5,138 nt of DNA from positions 1 through 5,138 of the forward strand of contig CAUFXR010000110.1 of NCBI GenBank assembly GCA_959596515.1, in the 5' to 3' direction. A program made the translations under genes and the position numbers. Within the stretch, counting starts at the first letter, position 1; the number at the start of each line of letters is the position of its first letter. This document shows positions 1 through 4,798 of this stretch, piece by piece. Source of the stretch: an uncultured Oscillospiraceae bacterium (GTDB taxonomy: Bacteria > Bacillota > Clostridia > Oscillospirales > Acutalibacteraceae). The notes under the pieces were generated by a model. That model had not been told where the DNA came from, ran no database searches, and worked only from the letters and a program-made list of their open reading frames with translations.

Positions 1-35
1 TACCATTTTTCGCCGGAAGTTGCAAGCTTTTTTTC

Positions 36-63
36 TGTATATTTGCAAGAACTTTTCTTTCAA
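36..63 (-). promoter_or_regulatory. Possible leftward promoter
   Basis: On the minus strand a TTGAAA box (58-63) is followed after 16 bp by TATACA (36-41), a fair match to a vegetative -35/-10 pair. It would fire out of the left edge, and the gene it might serve is not in the window. The surroundings are AT-rich, so chance matches are likely. Confidence 0.25.
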
Positions 64-149
64 AATTTGTACAATATGCCCACTGCCATTTTTCTCTGTT
101 TCAGGTCCTAATTTGTTTGAAAAACCGCGACGAATCAGGGAAAAACGCC

Positions 150-254
150 CTGTTTTCTTCCCCGGCGCTCGGGCAGGAAAACTTATAAGTGATTTGATAA
201 CATTTGCTCATCGCCAATGCTGTTTTCTTCCCCGGCGCCCGAGCGGGAAAACTT
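150..254. repeat. Two copies of a 35-bp hairpin-forming repeat
   Basis: Copies lie at 150-184 and 220-254, 70 bp apart and identical at 32 of 35 positions. Each begins CTGTTTTCTTCCCC and ends GGAAAACTT. Each is itself an imperfect inverted repeat: outer arms GTTTTC and GAAAAC match perfectly and the GC-rich centre can pair further, so either strand could form a hairpin. The 35 bp between them is unrelated AT-rich sequence that includes the perfect palindrome ACTTATAAGT (181-190, overlapping the first copy's end). No reading frame here has a ribosome binding site or protein-like composition, so I read it as non-coding. Confidence 0.75.
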
Positions 255-269
255 GCTCCCGCTGCCGCC

Positions 270-341
270 CCCTCCGAGAGAGAAGCGTGTCCTCTCAGGC
301 CGCCGACCCTCCGGGAGAAGTATGACCTCTCAGGCCGCCGA
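270..341. repeat. Tandem duplication, 37 and 35 bp units
   Basis: Two directly abutting units, 270-306 and 307-341, both begin CCCTCCG and both end CCTCTCAGGCCGCCGA. They differ by a 2-bp length change and a few substitutions in the middle. The duplication lies in the gene-free left part of the window; no function can be read from it. Confidence 0.75.
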
Positions 342-433
342 AAACACTCCGGCGGCCCTGTCAAACCCGGTTCCCTTCCGGCGGATATGGCCAAGCCACG
401 TCACCGCCTGCCGTACACAACCGAGGCTGATTT

Positions 434-487
434 CCTGAGGATCCGTTTCATTTATTACTTTCTGAGGATTCTTTTCATTTATTACCT
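434..487. repeat. Tandem duplication of a 27-bp AT-rich unit
   Basis: Units 434-460 and 461-487 match at 23 of 27 positions and share CTGAGGAT and TTTCATTTATTAC. They lie 14 bp beyond the stop of the leftward lipoprotein gene, so on the minus strand they would form the start of its 3' untranslated region. They have no hairpin plus T-run, so they are not a recognisable intrinsic terminator. Confidence 0.75.
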
Positions 488-500
488 ATATAAATGGTAC

Positions 501-1307
501 TTATTGAAAACTGCTCCACGCCGGGTCGTCGGTACGGAAGCCCTCGGTCTGGCCGTAAGGAATCACTATCTGAACCACATCCCCAACCGCGTGAGGCACC
601 GGTACGGCGATTCCCACGCCGGTTTCCGTAAAGTAAACGTTGGCCTCGCTGATGCCGGAAAGCAGGGTTTCGTCATCCACATCGGTATCGTTGCTGGCTG
701 TCAGCGCCTCTCGGAAAGCGTCGTTATTCTCAATGGCGCTGGCAAAGTCGGATAACCCGCTCTTATCCAAAACGAAATTCACAGTTTTCACCGTGTGGAC
801 CGGATAGGCCATCCCATCGGCGGTGTAATCCACAGTCATCACGATGCTGAGTAGCTTTTCAGAATAATAGGGAGTCTCGCTTTGCAGGGTCAACGTGCCA
901 GCGCTATAACCGGAGTCCTCGATAACCTGCTGAACGGTTCCGTTGATCCGGCGGGTAATTTCCCCACTGACGCCGTATTTTTGAGCCGCCGCCCCGCTCA
1001 TCACCGGGACCGTCATGGACACGCTGACGCCGTCAATCTCAGTAGGATCCATCTGAGTGATCTCCAGGGTGTAATCCGCTCCGCTTTCGTACGTTTTCTC
1101 CGGTTCAGAGGCCGGGCTGGATTCCTGGGAAGACACAGCCTGACTGGAAGGCTCCTCCTTCGAGGAGACCGGGACACTGGATACCTGAGAGCTGGAAGGA
1201 ACGGAAGATGTCTGGGACGAAACCGCGCCCTCTTTTCCATTTTGACAGGCGGTCACCACAGAGGCCGCCAACAGGCCGCATAATAAAAGAACACCGATTT
1301 TTTTCAC
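501..1307 (-). CDS. Secreted lipoprotein with DUF4163/DUF3298-like region
   Basis: This 268-residue protein starts with a lipoprotein signal peptide: MKK, a hydrophobic core to about residue 18 and a lipobox VTAC with the lipidated Cys at 21. Residues about 29-70 are a Ser/Gln/Pro-rich tether typical of Clostridia surface lipoproteins. From about residue 78 the globular part resembles the DUF4163/DUF3298 arrangement seen in the extracellular parts of RsiV anti-sigma factors and PdaC-type deacetylases. It has a PVMSG strand, a YPVHTVKTVNFVLDKSG stretch (168-184) and a late VYFTETGVGIAVP...IPYG segment (224-252). The start is GTG: a stop lies two codons upstream, and AAAGGAG (1318-1324) sits 10 nt away. 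There is no transmembrane helix or catalytic domain, so it is not itself an anti-sigma factor or a deacetylase. It is probably anchored to the outer face of the membrane; its partner is unknown. It appears monocistronic. Confidence 0.9.
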   Translation of the reverse strand: MKKIGVLLLCGLLAASVVTACQNGKEGAVSSQTSSVPSSSQVSSVPVSSKEEPSSQAVSSQESSPASEPEKTYESGADYTLEITQMDPTEIDGVSVSMTVPVMSGAAAQKYGVSGEITRRINGTVQQVIEDSGYSAGTLTLQSETPYYSEKLLSIVMTVDYTADGMAYPVHTVKTVNFVLDKSGLSDFASAIENNDAFREALTASNDTDVDDETLLSGISEANVYFTETGVGIAVPVPHAVGDVVQIVIPYGQTEGFRTDDPAWSSFQ

Positions 1308-1338
1308 CGGTAATCAACTCCTTTCTGTAGATAGACTC

Positions 1339-1367
1339 AGTTTACCATAACATCCCCGTTTTTGCAA
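1339..1367 (-). promoter_or_regulatory. Promoter of the lipoprotein gene
   Basis: On the minus strand TTGCAA (1362-1367) is followed after exactly 17 bp by TAAACT (1339-1344). The -10 box is preceded by TGG, an extended -10 TGn motif. Transcription would start about 25 bp before the GTG start codon and run through its ribosome binding site. Both boxes match the vegetative consensus at 4 of 6 positions, with ideal spacing. Confidence 0.5.
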
Positions 1368-1476
1368 TCCAGCCTTTATTAGGTTCCTGTTTTCTCGGTT
1401 AGGGCGGCGGCCGCTGACCCGGCTAATGCCAGTTTATCCCAGCGGCCTCAAACGTCTTTTTTCTTCCCTGCTCCCG

Positions 1477-1722
1477 CCGTGCCGACCGGCTGGGCGTTTT
1501 CTCCTGCCCTGTCCTCGCCGTGCCGGCTGACCGGGTGTTTTCTGCTACCTTATCCGTACCATGCCGGCTGGCTGGGCGTTTTCTCCTGCCCTGTCCTCGC
1601 CGTGCCGGCTGGCTGGGTGTTTTCTGCTACCTTATCCGTACCATGCCGGCTGTCCGAGTGTTTTTTTCTGCCTTGTCCCCGCCATGCCGGCTGACCGGGT
1701 GTTTTCTGTTACCTTGTCCGTA
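1477..1722. repeat. Six 41-bp tandem units with ABABA'B order
   Basis: Six head-to-tail 41-bp units start at 1477, 1518, 1559, 1600, 1641 and 1682. Each begins CCRTGCCG and carries a TTTTCT core. Odd units (type A) end GCCCTGTCCTCG or similar; even units (type B) end CCTTRTCCGTA. Same-type neighbours differ at 2-3 of 41 positions (units 1/3, 2/4), whereas adjacent units 3 and 4 differ at about 9, so the recent amplification unit was the 82-bp AB pair. Unit 5 is the most diverged. A partial seventh unit (1723-1732) and degraded copies to the left (about 1411-1476) flank the array. As 41 is not a multiple of three, the frame shifts at each unit, which argues against coding. It overlaps the last 14 bp of the CBS gene. 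Confidence 0.92.
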
Positions 1723-2158
1723 CCGCACCGGCAATTCCGGAAAAAGGTTCACTGATCTCCGAAATCGCCGCCGCGACTTCCGGGCCCGCGTGGCGGCGGG
1801 CGATATCCGCCATACTGATCATGCCGTCGATTACCCCGTTCTTAAGCACCGGCAGCCGCCGGATCTGCTCTTTTCCCATCAGCCGGGCCGCCTCACTGAC
1901 GGTTTGCCCGGGTGAAACGCTGACCACATCCTTCGTCATAATCTGATAGGCTTTTACCTCTGACGGTTCCTTTCCCGCCGCCACACACTGGAGCACAATA
2001 TCACGGTCTGTGACCAGACCTTTCAGTTCTCCGCCGGATACCACCGGCAGTACGCCTACATCGTGTTCTTTCATCAGCCGGGCCGCCTCCTCCAGAGTAT
2101 CCCCCGGGAGAACCGCCACCACCTTTTTACTCATAATGTCATTTACTGTTTCCTGCAT
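1709..2158 (-). CDS. Two-CBS-domain protein
   Basis: A 149-residue soluble protein made of little more than a pair of CBS domains (a Bateman module), like the stand-alone YhcV-type proteins of Firmicutes. CBS1 covers about residues 8-60 (IMSKKVVAV, GVLPV, GLVTDRDI at 47-54) and CBS2 about 73-124 (IMTKDVVSV, RRLPVL, GMISMADIAR at 112-121). The TDRD and SMAD motifs are the usual places where such modules contact the ribose and phosphate of adenine nucleotides, so it probably binds AMP/ATP or a related ligand as a sensor; its target is unknown. The start at 2158 is chosen because GGAGGG (2165-2170) lies 6 nt upstream. A longer frame upstream runs antisense through the neighbouring regulator and has no such site. 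The last residues (AVRTR) and the stop lie in or at the edge of the 41-bp repeat array. It is divergent from the HxlR-type gene. Confidence 0.92.
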   Translation of the reverse strand: MQETVNDIMSKKVVAVLPGDTLEEAARLMKEHDVGVLPVVSGGELKGLVTDRDIVLQCVAAGKEPSEVKAYQIMTKDVVSVSPGQTVSEAARLMGKEQIRRLPVLKNGVIDGMISMADIARRHAGPEVAAAISEISEPFSGIAGAVRTR

Positions 2159-2221
2159 AGATTTCCCTCCTGAAAAATTGGAAGTTTGCCAATAGCTTTC
2201 CAGAATTTTACCGGAATATTC

Positions 2222-2250
2222 TTTACGAAACCTAAGGTTTATGCTACTCT
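2222..2250 (+). promoter_or_regulatory. Promoter of the HxlR-type regulator
   Basis: TTTACG (2222-2227), 17 bp, then TACTCT (2245-2250), with TGC directly before the -10 box as an extended -10. The hexamers are weak but spacing is ideal and the placement, about 35 bp before the TTG start, fits. The 17-bp spacer is almost entirely the palindrome described separately. Confidence 0.45.
2228..2240. promoter_or_regulatory. Palindromic candidate operator between divergent genes
   Basis: AAACCT-A-AGGTTT is a perfect palindrome with 6-bp arms and one central base. It lies between the -35 and -10 boxes proposed for the rightward regulator, the classic place for an autorepressor site, and 70 bp upstream of the leftward CBS gene's start codon. 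HxlR-family proteins are dimeric winged-helix factors that commonly control a divergent neighbour, so this is the best candidate site for the product of the 2286 gene acting on both genes. That link is inference. Confidence 0.5.
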
Positions 2251-2285
2251 TAAAGAAACGAGTCCGCCGGAAAGGAGCTGGGATT

Positions 2286-2702
2286 TTGAAAAAAGAGAAA
2301 AAGGAAAAGAAAGACAAAAAAGAAAAACGGGCGTCCGTGCCCCAGCCGGTAATTTCGGAAGTGAATCGAAACGCGGATGCTGACAACTTACCTCAGGACC
2401 CGCTGGAATACGCTCTTTCCCGGATAGGCGGAAAATGGAAGCTTCGTATTTTATGGGGATTGGGGCAATCTTCAAAAAGCAGCGGTTTGCGCTATGGGGA
2501 TTTAAAGGAGAAGATCCCCGGAATCACGGATATGATGTTCAGCCAAAGCCTGAAGGATTTAACCGCCCAAGGCCTGATTCAGCGCACTCAGTTCCAGGAG
2601 ATTCCACCCCGGGTGGAATACGCTTTAACTCCGGAGGGAAGCTCTCTTCTGCCGGTCATCGCCGTTTTATACGATTGGGCGGCTGAACAGATGAAAAAGT
2701 AG
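2286..2702 (+). CDS. HxlR-family winged-helix transcriptional regulator
   Basis: A 138-residue DNA-binding protein. Residues 38-138 match the HxlR family closely: DPLEYALSRIGGKWKLRILW (38-57), a recognition region around LRYGDLKEKIPGITDMMFSQ (68-87), then LKDLTAQGLI and the wing IPPRVEYALTPEG (106-118). The final helix includes VLYDWAAEQ. The start is the TTG at 2286, set by AAAGGAG (2271-2277) 8 nt upstream. An in-frame ATG at 2241 lies in the proposed -10 region and lacks a ribosome binding site. Two features are unusual. Residues 2-15 are KKEKKEKKDKKEKR, a strongly basic tail ahead of the domain. And the Cys that usually precedes the Pro-x-Glu of the domain start is Asp38; the protein has no cysteine at all, so thiol sensing of the YodB/HypR kind is excluded. 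It probably represses itself and perhaps the divergent CBS gene. Confidence 0.93.
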   Translation: MKKEKKEKKDKKEKRASVPQPVISEVNRNADADNLPQDPLEYALSRIGGKWKLRILWGLGQSSKSSGLRYGDLKEKIPGITDMMFSQSLKDLTAQGLIQRTQFQEIPPRVEYALTPEGSSLLPVIAVLYDWAAEQMKK

Positions 2703-2715
2703 CGGACGGTTAACC

Positions 2716-2771
2716 ATCAAGAGGCCCCGTCAAAAGGAGAGTGTTTTCTCCTTTTGACGGGGCCTCTTGAT
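2716..2771. terminator. Perfect 25-bp-stem hairpin between convergent genes
   Basis: Arms 2716-2740 and 2747-2771 are exact reverse complements over 25 bp with a 6-nt loop (2741-2746). It begins 14 bp after the regulator's stop and lies about 100 bp beyond the stop of the convergent phosphoesterase, so it probably ends or protects both transcripts. No T-run follows the outer stem on either strand. The only short U-tract is inside it: the inner GGAGA/TCTCC hairpin is followed by TTTT. A conventional intrinsic terminator is therefore likely but not certain. Confidence 0.65.
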
Positions 2772-2872
2772 CATTCCGCCGGTGATTTTTCTATTTTATT
2801 TCAATGGGCCTTTTTGCTGAAGTCATAACAGCTTTAAAATTTTCTCCTTGTCCTGTTCGGAGACGTAAAATC

Positions 2873-3346
2873 TTAATCCCGGTAATTTTTGACAATATTG
2901 GGTACTAAGCCTGCGGGTGTGATATCGATGATCCCATAAGTACCGTAGCTGCCGTGCAGGCTGCCTGGATTCATCAGATATAAGCCATCCCGGTATTCAA
3001 TCTCCGCCTGATGGGTGTGGCCATAAAGAGCGATATCCGCTTTTCTGTCCCGGGCAGCGCACTCCAGATTGTATAACGTCATTTTAACCTGATAGGTATA
3101 TCCATGCGTGAAAAAGATCTTTTTTCCCTCTACGGACAGTTCATCCTCCCAGGGAAGCATAGAGCCAAAATCACAGTTACCTCGTACTCCCACGATCATC
3201 TTCTCAGGAAACATCGGTTTGACCAGCGCCAGCTCCTCTTCCCCGTCTCCCAAATGGAGTACAACCTCCGCTTTGGGCTGTGTCTGAATCGCGTGGCGCA
3301 GAGCGCTGAAATCCCGATGAGTATCCGAAACCACTAAAATACGCAT
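2873..3346 (-). CDS. YfcE/YsnB-family metallophosphoesterase
   Basis: A 157-residue cytoplasmic calcineurin-like phosphoesterase, full length for the YfcE/MJ0936 group. All metal-binding motifs are present in order: SDTH (D8, H10), HLGDG (D34), RGNCD (N57), THG (H81) and GHTH (H110, H112), followed by the typical NPGSLHGSYG (126-135). These residues hold a two-metal centre, usually Mn, that hydrolyses phosphodiester bonds. Family members act on artificial phosphodiesters in vitro, and their natural substrate is generally unknown. The start is fixed by AAGGAGA (3354-3360), 7 nt before the ATG. It faces the HxlR-type regulator across the long hairpin. In many Firmicutes this gene follows rdgB/rph; here about 570 bp without a credible gene separates it from the next gene, so it appears monocistronic. 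Family assignment is sure, substrate is not. Confidence 0.95.
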   Translation of the reverse strand: MRILVVSDTHRDFSALRHAIQTQPKAEVVLHLGDGEEELALVKPMFPEKMIVGVRGNCDFGSMLPWEDELSVEGKKIFFTHGYTYQVKMTLYNLECAARDRKADIALYGHTHQAEIEYRDGLYLMNPGSLHGSYGTYGIIDITPAGLVPNIVKNYRD

Positions 3347-3360
3347 ATCATTGTCTCCTT

Positions 3361-3815
3361 CTTATGATGCAGTCTTTCATCAGTGCCGGCACGCGCCGAA
3401 TGCGTTAACACTCGCTCCAGTAACCCCGGACTGCTCTTTGCGAAAAACCGCCTGGGGGCACAGCGCTCTCTGTTTCCCGTCCGATCATAGAGCGCTTTTT
3501 GATCTATCGTCTAAAGCCTTTGAAAAATACTCGTCAGACGATCCCCGCTTTTCCCCCCTCAGAATTCGCTGCCTTGGCGCACTGAAAGCAATTCGGTCAA
3601 CCTACCCGCTTATTGACGCGTTTTTATTTGGGAAAGCCCGTTCGCAGGAAGAATCCAGGAACGAAACGGCAGGCCACCGCATAGAATGATAACCGGGGAA
3701 GCCCGTCAGTTCCTTCTGTCGATCAGGAATCCTATGGGCCGTACGCCCTCCGTTGAACAGCTACTTTACTCCTTTGTTTTCTAAATCTTTTCTTTTAAAC
3801 GGACCGCACGCCCCC
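3361..3815. other. Gene-free region with several dyads
   Basis: No frame on either strand has a ribosome binding site together with protein-like composition; the one open frame (3351-3689, plus) is rich in Ser, Arg, Cys and His and begins at a TTG that overlaps the phosphoesterase leader. I see no tRNA or rRNA signature. Visible structure includes AGCGCTCT/AGAGCGCT (3462-3469 with 3489-3496) followed by TTTTT, and ATCGTCT/AGACGAT (3506-3512 with 3536-3542). A weaker GTCAA/TTGAC dyad ahead of GCGTTTTTATTT lies at about 3597-3629. It may hold a small RNA, or decayed sequence. Confidence 0.5.
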
Positions 3816-3844
3816 TTGTCGGATAGCTACGGCGATATTATATC
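3816..3844 (+). promoter_or_regulatory. Candidate promoter of the small-protein operon
   Basis: TTGTCG (3816-3821) and TATATC (3839-3844) are separated by 17 bp; each matches the vegetative consensus at 4 of 6 positions. Transcription would start near 3851 and leave a 5' UTR of about 70 nt. A CTACGG/CCGTAG inverted repeat (3827-3832 and 3853-3858) brackets the -10 region and could be an operator. TAGTAT at about 3866 is an alternative, less well-spaced -10. Confidence 0.4.
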
Positions 3845-3872
3845 ATACTTTTCCGTAGTTTTACATAGTATA

Positions 3873-3897
3873 GAAGGGCGAAGCAATTCGCTCCTTC
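3873..3897 (+). promoter_or_regulatory. 5' UTR hairpin with GCAA tetraloop
   Basis: GAAGG-GCGAA (3873-3882) pairs with TTCGC-T-CCTTC (3887-3897): ten base pairs with a single bulged T, closed by GCAA (3883-3886), a stable GNRA-type tetraloop. It lies 10 nt before the AAGGAGG ribosome binding site of the 58-residue gene. The right arm also contains CTCCTT (3891-3896), complementary to AAGGAG (3906-3911) of that site, so two exclusive foldings are possible. Confidence 0.5.
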
Positions 3898-3920
3898 ACT
3901 GAAAAAAGGAGGAATTTCCT

Positions 3921-4097
3921 ATGACCGATAGCGAAGGCCAAAAAAAGGTAAATGAGATGTTGGGGAAGTTAAGCCCCCAGGATCAGGAAAAGCTCCACAA
4001 GATCCTAGCGGATAAGGAAGCTACCAACAGGCTTTTATCTACTCCCCAGGCGCAGGCCCTTATGCGCCAGCTGATGGGCAAACAGGGCGGAAAATAA
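3921..4097 (+). CDS. 58-residue protein of unknown function
   Basis: This small gene encodes MTDSEGQKKVNEMLGKLS... ending GKQGGK. It is supported by a strong AGGAGG (3907-3912) 8 nt before the ATG and by the downstream gene, which starts 13 nt after its stop with its own AAGGAGG. The product is soluble, charged and predicted almost wholly helical: LSPQDQEKLHKILADKEA (17-34) and a second stretch TPQAQALMRQLMGKQ (41-55). It has no Cys, signal peptide or membrane segment. The segment ILADKEATNRLLSTPQAQALMRQL recalls small conserved proteins of Clostridia that I know only as uncharacterised. Its first helix is loosely like residues 5-29 of the partner (ISEILNDPASMEKIKNLSNMLG), so the two may be related or interact; that is inference. 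No function is assigned. Confidence 0.85.
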   Translation: MTDSEGQKKVNEMLGKLSPQDQEKLHKILADKEATNRLLSTPQAQALMRQLMGKQGGK

Positions 4098-4110
4098 CAA
4101 GGAGGCAGCC

Positions 4111-4602
4111 ATGGATGATTTAGCGGGCAAGATTTCCGAAATACTAAATGACCCGGCCAGTATGGAAAAGATCAAAAATCTTTCCAATATGCTGGGAATC
4201 TCGCCGGACAGTCAAGGCTCCAGTTCCGCCGGGCAAGGAACGCCGGTTGCCGCCGCCATGCCGGCTCAGCAAAATGCCAATCCTTTGGAAAATCTATTGA
4301 GTAGTCTAGGCGGAAACAACCAGGGCAGCGGCGGCTTGGGAGCCTTGAGCAACTTAAGCGGATTAGGGGCCGGTGGAGGAAATCAGAGCGTAAGTCCAGA
4401 AATGCTCCAGTCGATTATGAAAATCGCCCCGTTGTTATCCAGTGTGCAGCAGGAAGACGATAACACCCGTCTGCTTTACGCGTTAAGACCCTTCTTAAAG
4501 CCTCAACGGCAAAAAAGGCTGGACGAATCCGCCAATATGATGCGTATGTTTAAACTTCTTCCCTTATTGAAGGGAAGTGGCATTTTAGGTGGGTTGCTGT
4601 AG
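4111..4602 (+). CDS. 163-residue protein of unknown function
   Basis: Second gene of the operon, with AAGGAGG (4099-4105) 5 nt before the ATG. Three parts are visible. Residues 1-30 are a short helical region (LAGKISEILNDPASMEKIKNL). Residues 31-93 are low complexity, rich in Gly, Ser, Asn, Gln and Ala, with LENLLSSLGG and LGALSNLSGLGAGGG. Residues 94-163 are a second helical region: SPEMLQSIMKIAPLLSS, then the basic RLLYALRPFLKPQRQKRLDES, and a hydrophobic end MMRMFKLLPLLKGSGILGGLL. There is no signal peptide. The C-terminal stretch is amphipathic rather than a clear membrane helix, so peripheral membrane or protein contact is possible. I recognise the general look of an uncharacterised Clostridia family but cannot name a function. 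The tight spacing says it is co-translated with the 58-residue protein, probably in one complex or process. Confidence 0.93.
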   Translation: MDDLAGKISEILNDPASMEKIKNLSNMLGISPDSQGSSSAGQGTPVAAAMPAQQNANPLENLLSSLGGNNQGSGGLGALSNLSGLGAGGGNQSVSPEMLQSIMKIAPLLSSVQQEDDNTRLLYALRPFLKPQRQKRLDESANMMRMFKLLPLLKGSGILGGLL

Positions 4603-4798
4603 CCTATCTCAGACTAATCACTCTACCCGCTTACCCCTTGGTTTTGCGAGGCCGATAGCGGGCTCAACTCTTTCTCCTCTTTCTGATTTTCGTGACTCTA
4701 TCGCCACTGAAATCATTCTCTACTGTCCTTGCTGTGGGCTAAGCTCTTTCAGAACCGGCTCAGGCGTGGCGAATCCCCTCAACCGCCGACAAACGACG
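4603..4798. other. Gene-free region, possibly decayed repeat copies
   Basis: No supported gene. Short stretches resemble the adjacent array: GGCTCAGGCGTGGCGAATCCC (about 4757-4777) resembles the array's GGCTCAGCCCCAGCGAATCTT, and TCACTCTACCCGCTTACC (about 4618-4635) resembles TCACTTTCCGCCTACC. They suggest older, degraded units. A CCCGCT/AGCGGG dyad (4626-4631 with 4657-4662) follows the operon, but without a clean T-run it is not called a terminator. Confidence 0.4.

Noticed and set aside
138..160. Small terminator-like dyad (CAGGG/CCCTG then TTTTCTT)
   Set aside because: Only five base pairs, the T-run belongs to the 35-bp repeat, and no gene is visible to be terminated.
20..755. Open frames on both strands at the left end (20-325, 204-755, 217-438, 101-394)
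   Set aside because: They pass through tandem duplications, have Arg/Pro-rich shadow-like composition and no ribosome binding site; 204-755 also runs antisense into the lipoprotein gene.
1477..1722. CRISPR array
   Set aside because: Units are contiguous with no unique spacers, and no cas gene is present. The same holds for the array at 4799-5138.
1479..1915. Several overlapping plus-strand open frames through the 41-bp array
   Set aside because: They are the same repeat read in three frames, each starting 41 bp after the last; they lack ribosome binding sites and run antisense to the CBS gene.
2241..2285. ATG start at 2241 for the HxlR-type regulator
   Set aside because: It lies within the proposed -10 region and has no Shine-Dalgarno; AAAGGAG is ideally placed for the TTG at 2286.
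2159..2386. N-terminal extension of the CBS protein to 2386
   Set aside because: The extra 76 residues are antisense to the HxlR-type gene's lysine-rich start (hence a Phe/Ser-rich stretch), and the real ribosome binding site lies just before 2158.
3351..3689. 112-codon plus-strand open frame
   Set aside because: Starts at a TTG overlapping the phosphoesterase leader, has no ribosome binding site of its own, and has an unlikely composition with no recognisable motif.
4626..4662. Terminator of the two-gene operon
   Set aside because: The six-bp dyad has a 25-nt loop and is followed by a mixed C/T stretch rather than a T-run; too weak to call.
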